Assembly (NCBI GenBank): GCA_902780635.1 | Contig: CACZGH010000001.1 | Span: 1 to 64,000, forward strand | Source: an uncultured Prevotellaceae bacterium | GTDB taxonomy: Bacteria > Bacteroidota > Bacteroidia > Bacteroidales > Bacteroidaceae | Direction of reading: 5' to 3' | DNA: 64,000 nucleotides | Shown: positions 56,506-64,000 of the stretch, piece by piece | Layout of the letters: each line of letters starts with the position of its first letter | Numbering within the stretch: position 1 is the stretch's first letter | Translations under genes and position numbers: made by a program | The notes under the pieces: generated by a model | Seen by the model: the letters and a program-made list of their open reading frames with translations, nothing else | What the model was told of the DNA's origin: nothing | Database searches by the model: none

Positions 56506-56847
56506 TCATTCCTCGTCGGGTACATAGATGATGCGTCCGTCCTCCAATTGGTAGGCAGTGCCGATACGGCGTCCATGGTTTCCGTCACCATCTGTTTTCT
56601 CACCAGAGGCTTTGTAAGTATTGATTTCCTTACCTTCTTTCATGATGATTTCCATATTTTCTTTCCCAGGGTTCTTCACGATGGTGAAATCTTCCTGACC
56701 GAATATCTCAGTCATGTTCATGTGCATGACCATCGCCACCATCAGCGAAACGGCAAAGACCATCGCCACGTCGAACAGGTTGACTACCACACTCAGCGGG
56801 TCGTTGTCATCATCTTGCAGCAAAGTGCTCCTACGCTTCCTTCTCAT
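56506..56847 (-). CDS. hmuV: DUF2149 protein, HmuV-like
   Basis: 113 aa from MRRKRRSTLL; a start 18 codons earlier lies deep in the upstream gene. DUF2149 has one TM (about 17-40, NLFDVAMVFAVSLMVAMVM) and a short periplasmic domain, like an ExbD/TolR partner. Together with the TolQ-like gene it overlaps (17 bases), it should form a proton channel that powers transport or the CobN-type protein. Last gene of the operon. Confidence 0.8.
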   Translation of the reverse strand: MRRKRRSTLLQDDDNDPLSVVVNLFDVAMVFAVSLMVAMVMHMNMTEIFGQEDFTIVKNPGKENMEIIMKEGKEINTYKASGEKTDGDGNHGRRIGTAYQLEDGRIIYVPDEE

Positions 56848-57436
56848 GGCACTCAGTATAAATACGTGACACAAATTCAAGGTCGTTGACATCTTTGGCA
56901 TACCAGCGAGTTTTCAGTTGCTGGGTGAACAAGCCTACTGCACTGATGACCAAACCCACGACGGTGGCGGAGAACACCACCTGCATGTTGTAGGCCATGC
57001 CTGAGATGTCGCCAGTGGAAAGGCCTACAAGTGCAGGCGACATGGAAATCAACGTGCCGATGAGGCCCAATACAGGACCGAGTTTGGTAAGCAGCCGTGA
57101 AAGGTTCACATCCTTGGCCACCTCCGTCTCATAATGCGTGATGAGATAGTCGGTATAGGCTTCGTTGGCAGGATGGCCGAGAATGTCGGCCAGGTACTCA
57201 GTAAATAGGGAGTCGTGCTTTTCGGGCAGGAGATTCCGCAAGGAACCAATGCCAGAGGGCTGCAGTTCCTTGATAACCGTGGTCAGTCTCCGCTTGTTCC
57301 TTCTTCTGACCATGAACTGATTGTACGTGCTGCCAAGCAGAACCAGTGCACGGACAAAAAACACGATAAGCAAGATGATGTCGGGGATGAGCAACGAATT
57401 GGCGATCCCGAAAAACATTTTTGTGATTATTTCCAT
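56831..57436 (-). CDS. hmuU: MotA/TolQ/ExbB-type proton channel, HmuU-like
   Basis: 201 aa. TM segments near 14-35 (IPDIILLIVFFVRALVLL), 115-135 (LGPVLGLIGTLISMSPALV) and 150-170 (VVFSATVVGLVISAVGLF), with the conserved GPxLGLxGTxxxM signature of ExbB/TolQ. In hmu-type operons this protein works with a DUF2149 partner, as here. Confidence 0.85.
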   Translation of the reverse strand: MEIITKMFFGIANSLLIPDIILLIVFFVRALVLLGSTYNQFMVRRRNKRRLTTVIKELQPSGIGSLRNLLPEKHDSLFTEYLADILGHPANEAYTDYLITHYETEVAKDVNLSRLLTKLGPVLGLIGTLISMSPALVGLSTGDISGMAYNMQVVFSATVVGLVISAVGLFTQQLKTRWYAKDVNDLEFVSRIYTECHEKEA

Positions 57437-57445
57437 TATCTTATG

Positions 57446-58144
57446 TTATTCTTTTTTTCTTGAGTTATTCTTAAATTTCCATTTCATCCTATTCCCTATG
57501 AAACCTACTGCCATTACAATGACAGCAGCCGACAAGGTGAGTAACATCGAGAACCAGTCGATGGACTTCACTTGGGAGTGATAGATGATTTCCCCGTTCT
57601 GGGTGAGCAGCAGACTGAGAAGGCACACCATCACCGTCAGCCATAGATGAGCCTCGATGCGCAGGTCTTTTTGCGGCAACAGATATTTTGCCAGTGCTGC
57701 AAACGACAGCGACACGACTACAACGGCAATGGCGTAAAGCAAGCTGGTGGTGGAAAAACCCATACCCACTTGGAGGAAAATAAGCTTGGTGAGGCCATAG
57801 AATACCACAGGGAAGAGCAACAGGCTCGGGTATGCATGGAGCAAGAGCCGAAAGAAACGTCTCCGTGGTCTCTTTCCGTCATCGGTGAAACATAAAAAAC
57901 AATACATCAGGCCTATGGCAGATTCCAACGTCACGATGATGGCCATGCTTTGAAGCACATCTTCACGATGCATCCAACTGTCGATTTGTGTTTTTGACTG
58001 CATGACCGCATAGTCGATGCTCCAATAAGCGAACACGCCTAGCAAAAGAGAGAATGCCAGTCGTGCCCAGAAAGGCCACAGACTTATTTTCATGGCGCAG
58101 TTGAGCACGACCAGCATCATCAATATGTATATCAGAATTTCCAT
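57446..58144 (-). CDS. Polytopic membrane protein, HmuT-position
   Basis: 232 aa, about six or seven TM helices with a basic loop (GKRPRRRFFRLLLHAYP). No family hallmark beyond its position between the CobN-type gene and the TolQ-type gene, where hmu operons carry HmuT. Separated by 1 base from the CobN gene and 9 from the channel gene. Confidence 0.6.
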   Translation of the reverse strand: MEILIYILMMLVVLNCAMKISLWPFWARLAFSLLLGVFAYWSIDYAVMQSKTQIDSWMHREDVLQSMAIIVTLESAIGLMYCFLCFTDDGKRPRRRFFRLLLHAYPSLLLFPVVFYGLTKLIFLQVGMGFSTTSLLYAIAVVVVSLSFAALAKYLLPQKDLRIEAHLWLTVMVCLLSLLLTQNGEIIYHSQVKSIDWFSMLLTLSAAVIVMAVGFIGNRMKWKFKNNSRKKE

Positions 58145-58145
58145 G

Positions 58146-61100
58146 TCACTCTTCTGTCTTGTTTTTGCGGCGCAACGATACCATCATGCCTATCAGCAAG
58201 ATGGACACCACCACAACAGCAACAATTACCGTCACTGGCGATGAGTCCATAGCGCCAGAGTCTCCACCTACTTTCTCGAGCACCATGTTCTCGCTGCGCT
58301 GACCTTTGGCAAATGTCATTTGCCGCTTGTATTCTTTCACTTCTCCTGCAGGAAGTTGGCTTTCCACAAAATGCTGAAGCGGCTGATTGTTGCATACGAA
58401 GTCTGTACATGCGGCGCCACCTTCCTTTGTGATGTTGGCATGGAGACGCGCAGTCGTGCTGAGTTGCTCCTTGGAAGGCTTCCAATAGCCTTTTCGTGCG
58501 CTCTCGAGCATCACCGCCGTCATGGACTGGAAGGCTGCGGGGTTCTTCTGCAACATATATTCCTTGACACCAAGATGCTGCTCATCAGTGACATACATCC
58601 TATAGAGATCGTGGTAGACATGCTCATCGAGAGAAGAAGGACGGGTGACCGACCATCCGAAGATGTTGCGGAACATCTCGCCAAACATTTGTGCCGTACC
58701 TTCGTCACCCTTCATGCGTTCCTTTACAAAAGAGGGATTGAGCAGTGTGGTTCGCATCTCCACGTCCACAGCCTCCTTCACATCCTGCATCCTTCGGTTG
58801 GAGCGGTTGCGATAGTCGGCCATCAGTGCATCGGGTTCCTTGCCTGTCAAAGCCTTCACCGTCATGGAGAGCCCTCCTGTGAATTCATACACATGGTCGA
58901 GTGAGATAGGTCCCCAGGTGTTGCTTTGCCGGGGTTGCACCACGACATCGGTCTTCTTCAAGGCCGCCTTGAACAAATCTTTTTGGCAGACGCCCCAGTT
59001 TTGCTCGTCACCATAAGCGGCACACATGTTGTTGAGGTATCCGCTGGTCAGTTCTTTCGTATCCGTCCATTGACCGCTACGCTCTATATAGTTCATCATC
59101 CCTGTGCTGTAGCCATTGTTGACAGGACCGAAAACCCTCAGCGAGGACAGTTCACGCGCCTTTTGGGGTGTCACGCCTTCGTCGATGAGTTCCTTTTCCT
59201 GTGCCAATGTTCCCTGACGCACGAAGTTGGAGTCTTCTTTTTCGGCCGACGCCAACTGTATGGCCTCTGTGATGAGTTTCAGGCGTGAATCGGCGATGTC
59301 GCGCAACTGTCCGCTCACTTGTACGACGACATCGACACGAGGTCGATGGAGGTCTTTGGCCGGCACCACTCGGAGACTGCCTATGCGTCCCTGACTATCA
59401 CGCACGGGTTCCACCCCCAGCATCCATAATGCTTGTGCGATGGTGGCGCCTCCGGTGGCGATGAACTCACCAGCCCAGAATGTGTAGCACACCTTTTGGG
59501 GATACTTTCCATGCTGCTTCTTGTATTGCGCCAGGGTGTTCTCGGCCAACCGTTTCCCATCCTCCCAAGCCTGGGCATCGGGGGTGTTGTCGGGGTTGAT
59601 GCTGAACATGTTTCGCCCCGTAGGCAGCACATTGGGATTCTGTACGGGGTCGCCTCCAGGAGCAGGAGCGATGCTTCCACCATTGAGCGCCCGGATCATG
59701 TTGTCGATTTCGGCTTTTGTGGAACGGAGAATCTGTTTGGCTTCCTCTGACGTGCGGTAGGTGGAGAGCACTTGTTGCCGAGCCTTGGGCAGGTAATGGT
59801 GCGCCACGAAGGCGTAGTCGCGTGCCTGTTGGTCGGTGATGCGCCCTTGTTGTTGGTCTTTCCGTGCCATGTCATAGGCTAGAGGGTCGGCATTCATGGC
59901 GAGGATGGTTTGCCTCAGTTGTTCGTCGGTGTAAGGTTGCCCCATGGTGTAGAAGGCCCCCTGCATCTTCTCATTCGACAATTCCTCCAGATGAGCATCG
60001 ATGCGCTCTAATTCTTCCAATGTATAGGGCTTGGTGGGTATGCTGTCGAGCGAAAGGCTGCGATGCAGTCCCTCTTTGACGATTCTTTTCTTGATGTCGT
60101 TCACCAAAGCGATGTTCTTGCCCCCTGTCTCCACCGCTTTGTGCACATCATTGAGCAGTGTGACATATTTCTGCCGCATGCCGCTCTCAGCGTATGGGGG
60201 TGTGAGATAGGTGAGCAATGCGGCTTGGCTACGGCGCTTGGCGATGACCGCCTCGCCGATGTTCCCCGTCGTATAATAATAGAAATGAGGTGTCGCTCCT
60301 ATCAGTTGGCTGCTCCAGTCCTGTTTCCTCATGCCAGCGTCGCGCCCTGGGGTAAACTCCAGGTTCCCGTGTGTTCCGAAATGGATGAGCGCATCGGCCC
60401 CGAAACCTTTCTGTACGTACAGATAAGGTGCCAGGTAACTATGTGGCGGTGGTACCTTCACGCCATGCACAAGCTTGAAGTCATCGTCGCCCAATGCCGG
60501 ACGTGGCTGAGGGAACAGCAGCACGTTTCCAAACCTTAGGCAGGCCACTGCGATACTGTCGCCTTGGGCGAGGAGGCTGCCGGGAGCCTCTCCGTAACGT
60601 GCTGTCACTTCTGCATATTTCTCTGGTGCAAGCACTTCCTTGGCCCATTTCTCATATTCTGCCTTGGACAACCAGACCGGATGACCTTTATGCAAGTACG
60701 CCTGTTGCGCACCCTTGGCATAAGAGCCGAGCACGAGACCTTCTGTCTTCACCTGTCGCGCAAAAGCTTCGAGGCTGCCGGGCAGCCCGTCCACGTTGTA
60801 CCCCTCCTGGCGAAGCCGAAGGAGGAAGTTGTACATAGAGGGGATAACTTCCATGCCGCTTGCCAGCAAGGCATCCTTGCCCGGGCGTTTGAAATAGCCG
60901 ATGGCAATGCGCTTATCTTTGTTGGGCTTTGTCCGCAAAGAGAGATAGTGGCATATGTAGTCGACAAACATCTGACAACGTTCCACCTCGGCCGTATGTT
61001 TGTAGAAACCTTTTTGGTCTTTATTTTGTGTGCCGATGCAGAAAGGCGCTATTCCACCATCAATCTCGGGTATGACGATGCGCGCATTCTTTGAGCCACT

Positions 61101-61997
61101 CGACATGGGTCTCGACTCGTTCATCCAGTCGTCGTGGCTGCAAGAGAGCGGAAAGGGTGCGAGAAGCGGTATGTTGTGCTCATTGAGCCAATGCACAAGC
61201 GTGTCGTTGCCAATCCTTCCCATTGCCATGAAAACCACAGCGTCGGGCTTGAGGCTGCTCAGCATCTTGTCACGCATCTTCCCCATGGCCGTCAAAGGAT
61301 ACACGTTTATCCCTTTCTTTGTAAGCATCGAAATCAGGGTGTCAACATGCTCCCTGTTGCCTTCCATCGGGAACGATATGCCAGAAATAAAAGCCACCCT
61401 TGGACCATTCTGGTGATACATGCCTTTTTCTTGCAAATAGGCTGTCAGTTCATCAGCTGTCTTGAAATACTGCCCATATTTTCGGTGGTAAAACATGTTG
61501 GCCGGCACCTCCACAGGGGCTTCCACCTCTTGGTCGCGCCAGCGGTGTGGGGTGGCGATGTGGCGCAAATAGCGCAGACCGTTGCGGTAGTTCTGGCGGT
61601 TGTCGTTGTCGAAGTAGCGCTGAAGCGTGGCTATCTGCTCAGTGGTGAGATTGCGGTTCGCTACAAAGTCGCTGGAACGTAGGGTCTTGGTGAAGATGGG
61701 AATGCCCTGTTTGGCAGCCTGCCCGAGTTCCTCCATCTGTTCGTCACTCAGGAAAATACGACGTGCATAGACGATGATGGCGTCAAAGTCGTCAATGTCG
61801 TGCATCTCGTCGGCTTCCATGCACGTGACTTCAATGTGTCGGGAGTCGTTGTTGAGCACGAAGTCGGCCTGCTGCGCTTCCAACGCATTGACTACAAGGA
61901 TGCGCGTGGGTGCCATCCAGTGATGCCATGCAGCATAGCCCGTCATGCCCAGGATGCCGAACATGACGACCCAGAGAAGCCATTTGTGTTGCTTCAT
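58146..61997 (-). CDS. hmuS: Membrane-anchored CobN-type protein, HmuS-like haem dechelatase
   Basis: 1283 aa. N-terminal membrane segment (about 7-26, LLWVVMFGILGMTGYAAW) and C-terminal TM (about 1252-1275) place the large domain in the periplasm. Core of the CobN/BchH chelatase family, with HFGTHGNLEFTPG near residue 539, WELG-like ISFPMEG segment and GPISLDHVYEFTGGL. Free cobaltochelatase CobN lacks such anchors. In Bacteroidota, membrane-bound HmuS homologues remove iron from haem to give protoporphyrin, and this operon context matches. Cobalt insertion is the older annotation and cannot be ruled out from sequence alone. Confidence 0.88.
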   Translation of the reverse strand: MKQHKWLLWVVMFGILGMTGYAAWHHWMAPTRILVVNALEAQQADFVLNNDSRHIEVTCMEADEMHDIDDFDAIIVYARRIFLSDEQMEELGQAAKQGIPIFTKTLRSSDFVANRNLTTEQIATLQRYFDNDNRQNYRNGLRYLRHIATPHRWRDQEVEAPVEVPANMFYHRKYGQYFKTADELTAYLQEKGMYHQNGPRVAFISGISFPMEGNREHVDTLISMLTKKGINVYPLTAMGKMRDKMLSSLKPDAVVFMAMGRIGNDTLVHWLNEHNIPLLAPFPLSCSHDDWMNESRPMSSGSKNARIVIPEIDGGIAPFCIGTQNKDQKGFYKHTAEVERCQMFVDYICHYLSLRTKPNKDKRIAIGYFKRPGKDALLASGMEVIPSMYNFLLRLRQEGYNVDGLPGSLEAFARQVKTEGLVLGSYAKGAQQAYLHKGHPVWLSKAEYEKWAKEVLAPEKYAEVTARYGEAPGSLLAQGDSIAVACLRFGNVLLFPQPRPALGDDDFKLVHGVKVPPPHSYLAPYLYVQKGFGADALIHFGTHGNLEFTPGRDAGMRKQDWSSQLIGATPHFYYYTTGNIGEAVIAKRRSQAALLTYLTPPYAESGMRQKYVTLLNDVHKAVETGGKNIALVNDIKKRIVKEGLHRSLSLDSIPTKPYTLEELERIDAHLEELSNEKMQGAFYTMGQPYTDEQLRQTILAMNADPLAYDMARKDQQQGRITDQQARDYAFVAHHYLPKARQQVLSTYRTSEEAKQILRSTKAEIDNMIRALNGGSIAPAPGGDPVQNPNVLPTGRNMFSINPDNTPDAQAWEDGKRLAENTLAQYKKQHGKYPQKVCYTFWAGEFIATGGATIAQALWMLGVEPVRDSQGRIGSLRVVPAKDLHRPRVDVVVQVSGQLRDIADSRLKLITEAIQLASAEKEDSNFVRQGTLAQEKELIDEGVTPQKARELSSLRVFGPVNNGYSTGMMNYIERSGQWTDTKELTSGYLNNMCAAYGDEQNWGVCQKDLFKAALKKTDVVVQPRQSNTWGPISLDHVYEFTGGLSMTVKALTGKEPDALMADYRNRSNRRMQDVKEAVDVEMRTTLLNPSFVKERMKGDEGTAQMFGEMFRNIFGWSVTRPSSLDEHVYHDLYRMYVTDEQHLGVKEYMLQKNPAAFQSMTAVMLESARKGYWKPSKEQLSTTARLHANITKEGGAACTDFVCNNQPLQHFVESQLPAGEVKEYKRQMTFAKGQRSENMVLEKVGGDSGAMDSSPVTVIVAVVVVSILLIGMMVSLRRKNKTEE

Positions 61998-62836
61998 TAT
62001 CTTTCTATCTGTTTTTTAATATGCTCGATATAGATGTCTTGAATTTCAGGCACTTCGCCAAGGCCCTCGATATGCAACTCCACCTGAAGTCCTTCTTGCT
62101 CCAACGTTTCTTTCCATTCCTTGGATATGTCGTTTTGGGCATGGTTGCCAGCCACGAAGAGGAACGGCACAAGTGTCACTTTCCGGCCTTTGGCCGACTT
62201 GATGAGACGGATGGCATCCTCTTGTGTAGGGTAGCCCTCGATGGTGCTCACATGGCAATTGGCATTGCCAGATGCTTTGAGCATATAGTCGATCTGGGAA
62301 TAAAGCGCTGTGGCCGGGGTGGGTGTGCCATGGCCTACTAGCAGCAGATGCTCGCGCTTTTTCTTGTCGACGGGATGACGTCTGGCCAGGATGTCGGCCA
62401 CATGCATGGCATCCTCCACGTCGTAAAGCAATGGTTTTCCGATGGTAATGTCGGTGAAAAAGGAACGTAGTTGCTCGACCTCACGCCTCAGCAAATCCAT
62501 CTCCACCCCATCGATAATGTAGGTGGGCTGGATGAAAATTCGGGTGTAACCATCAGCACGGAGTCGGAAAAGGGCTTCCACAGGATTGGCCTTACTGACG
62601 CCACGCGACTTCAGCCGTTGGATGACGATGCGTGAACTATAGCTGTCGCGCACCTCCATGCCGGCGAATGCCTGCCGGGCTTTCTCATTGATGGCATCAA
62701 TGGTCTTTGCGCGCGTGTCATCATAAGTGGTACCGAAATGCACCATCAAAATGGCTGTGGGAGGCTCTACAACGTCCTGTGCGCGGACGTATGCCGCGCA
62801 CAGGGTTATGGTAATGAATAAAAACAGTTTTCTCAT
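61997..62836 (-). CDS. Periplasmic CbiK-type sirohydrochlorin chelatase homologue
   Basis: 279 aa from the ATG at 62836; the preceding TTG is less likely. Signal peptide ending AAYVRAQ. CbiK fold with VHFGTTYDDTR, LLVGHGTPTP and PFLFVAGNHAQNDI, whose His residues match the metal-binding sites of anaerobic CbiK; EGYPTQED provides an acidic site. The TAA stop overlaps the next gene's ATG by one base. A periplasmic CbiK beside a CobN-type protein suggests metal insertion into, or removal from, an imported tetrapyrrole. Confidence 0.87.
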   Translation of the reverse strand: MRKLFLFITITLCAAYVRAQDVVEPPTAILMVHFGTTYDDTRAKTIDAINEKARQAFAGMEVRDSYSSRIVIQRLKSRGVSKANPVEALFRLRADGYTRIFIQPTYIIDGVEMDLLRREVEQLRSFFTDITIGKPLLYDVEDAMHVADILARRHPVDKKKREHLLLVGHGTPTPATALYSQIDYMLKASGNANCHVSTIEGYPTQEDAIRLIKSAKGRKVTLVPFLFVAGNHAQNDISKEWKETLEQEGLQVELHIEGLGEVPEIQDIYIEHIKKQIER

Positions 62837-62849
62837 CGCTTGGTCATAG

Positions 62850-64000
62850 TTAGTCCTCAACGAGGCGTATTTGCTCGAAATAGTAGCCTTCTGCCACGTC
62901 GACGCCCTTACTTACCGCACCGGTGGCGACATCATAGACATAAACGCAGGGTTGTGCACTTTTCGTGTTGACACCGAAGAACACCTTACCTGCGCCCCTG
63001 TCGAATGCGGAACGCTGTGAGAAGCGACCGCTGCTATAGTCGATGTTGGAGCCATTGAAGGCCATGCGTGTGCGTGTTTTGGCATTGAGGTCAATGACAC
63101 TGTAGTAGTGGCTGTAGCTGTCAATCTGATTGGCCTTTCTTGTTCCGCCCTTGCCGTCATCCTCAGTGAGGGCGTCATTTCTTGAATAAGTAAACACTTT
63201 TCCTTTGCCAAGATATTGAACGGTCAGCAATTTGCCGTCAGAATTGGGAAATCCGTTATAACCTGCATCGAAGTTGTAGTTGCCTTTGCTGATGCGCAGC
63301 AACTTGCCTTCCTCTCCAATCTCAGTATCGCTGAATGCGACAAGGTAGAGGTTGCCGTTCTCATCGAAGAAGGTGGTCTGCTGGAGCAGTTCGCCATAGG
63401 CAGAGCCAGCCATCTCGTTGGCCTCGCTGTTGATGATATCCTGCTCAACAGCCATCGTGTTGGCATTGATGACAGCTGTATGGAAGAAAGGCTCGTTTTT
63501 AGCAGTTCTTCCCGACCCTTTCTTGTTGTAGTAGAAATAGAACAGTTTGTTGTCGCTCTCACGGTAGGCAAGGATGCCGCTGGTGGTGAAGCTGTCGTAG
63601 CCGTCGGCTACCTGGAGGCTGAGCGTACCCTCACTGATGATGCTCATATTGTCGGTATTGAGTTTGGTCCACACGATGGCGTTCTTGTCACCGTTGGCAG
63701 CCATGATGACGAGGGTGTTGTCGCTGGTCCAGGCGTGGCAGTACTGACGGGTATTGTAAGTGTTCTCTTTGAATGGCTGTGCCTGCACTACCTGCATCTT
63801 GTTGTTGACGAACTGCAGTTTGACAAAACGGTCTGCCGAGACGGGCACCTGGTAATAGTACTTGCCTTTGAGGATCATCTCCATGGAGTAGTCGGCATTG
63901 ATTTCCGCACCCATGTTCTTAAAATCGACAGTTGCTCCCCCGTCCAGAGAGGTGCGGCTCTGCATGATGGTAGTGAGGTCGCGTCCCATGCCACCCTGCT
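62850..64000 (-). CDS. DUF4374 protein, 5' part beyond window
   Basis: At least 383 aa visible; the frame runs off the right edge, so the start is not seen. DUF4374 proteins are predicted beta-propellers (WTKLN, QVADGYDSF and similar blade repeats here) found beside TonB receptors in iron/haem loci. Sits 13 bases before the CbiK gene, so it is likely the same operon. A TonB-dependent receptor would be expected upstream, outside the window. Confidence 0.75.
   Translation of the reverse strand, partial: QGGMGRDLTTIMQSRTSLDGGATVDFKNMGAEINADYSMEMILKGKYYYQVPVSADRFVKLQFVNNKMQVVQAQPFKENTYNTRQYCHAWTSDNTLVIMAANGDKNAIVWTKLNTDNMSIISEGTLSLQVADGYDSFTTSGILAYRESDNKLFYFYYNKKGSGRTAKNEPFFHTAVINANTMAVEQDIINSEANEMAGSAYGELLQQTTFFDENGNLYLVAFSDTEIGEEGKLLRISKGNYNFDAGYNGFPNSDGKLLTVQYLGKGKVFTYSRNDALTEDDGKGGTRKANQIDSYSHYYSVIDLNAKTRTRMAFNGSNIDYSSGRFSQRSAFDRGAGKVFFGVNTKSAQPCVYVYDVATGAVSKGVDVAEGYYFEQIRLVED

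Noticed and set aside
58320-61682. Several plus-strand ORFs opposite the CobN-type gene
   Set aside because: Shadows of a complete 1283-aa gene with clear family motifs.
58146-62836. Cobalamin-biosynthesis cobaltochelatase locus
   Set aside because: Both proteins are exported or membrane-anchored and sit with TolQ/DUF2149 genes and no cob/cbi pathway genes, so a haem-related role fits better, though not proven.

Overview
The window looks like chromosome from a Prevotella-like member of the order Bacteroidales. Three things point there. Most genes are preceded by the Bacteroidota promoter form, TTTG, then 19-21 bases, then TAnnTTTG, and show little Shine-Dalgarno signal. The families are lineage-typical: DUF5686, DUF4468, DUF4374, an hmu-type haem operon, type IX secretion-like C-termini, and a Tgt with a degenerate zinc site. 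Housekeeping genes are fairly GC-rich, while the three giant surface-protein genes and the spacers are clearly AT-richer.

Layout. 0.2-4.3 kb: a tRNA-Ser, then an N-degron operon on the minus strand (clpS-clpA-aat). 4.4-8.4 kb: a GH43-like secreted glycosidase, a secreted type-B carboxylesterase and a LOG-family nucleosidase. 8.8-22.4 kb: three copies of one cassette. Each copy has a 1225-1272 aa secreted protein with a type IX-like tail, a 54 aa ORF six bases after it, and a conserved double-hairpin end. Copy A is on the minus strand; copies B and C are on the plus strand. 23-31 kb: a small lipoprotein, then lon (behind a four-fold repeated promoter unit), tgt, an LptF/G permease and a DEAD-box helicase. 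32-40 kb: gdhA; a barrel porin followed by a membrane SpoIIE phosphatase fused to an anti-sigma-type kinase domain and a STAS protein; small DUF1232, DUF4468 and membrane proteins. 40.8-45.4 kb: pgk, the AmmeMemoRadiSam pair (a membrane-anchored MEMO-AMMECR1 fusion plus a radical SAM enzyme) and a NUDIX-winged-helix protein. 46-52.5 kb: a tight minus-strand operon of nucleotidyltransferase, ATP-grasp, CDP-alcohol phosphatidyltransferase, HAD phosphatase, DUF5686 barrel and hotdog thioesterase. 52.6-56.3 kb: small secreted proteins, a metallo-hydrolase and a CE1-type esterase. 56.5-64 kb: a minus-strand haem/tetrapyrrole operon (DUF4374, CbiK, CobN/HmuS, HmuT, HmuU, HmuV) running off the right edge.

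The spacers are unusual. Nearly every one longer than 300 bp is a mosaic of the same repeat families: a TTGACAG heptamer array, TAGTAATTAG and GAGGTAAGAG arrays, a GC-rich palindrome block (GGGCTCGGAGGCCC), a GCGAAAA/GTCATCTGCGATGAC block, a GGGAGGGAGTG block, and hairpin elements of about 150 bp. The arrays often begin exactly at a stop codon, and in places they supply the stop or the last codons.

Most likely to be new biology: the triplicated giant-protein/54-aa cassette; the intergenic repeat mosaic with its stop-codon bias; the repeated promoter-hairpin unit before lon; and the four-enzyme operon at 49.3-52.5 kb, which reads like a pathway for an activated polar lipid head group. All calls come from reading the sequence without database searches.
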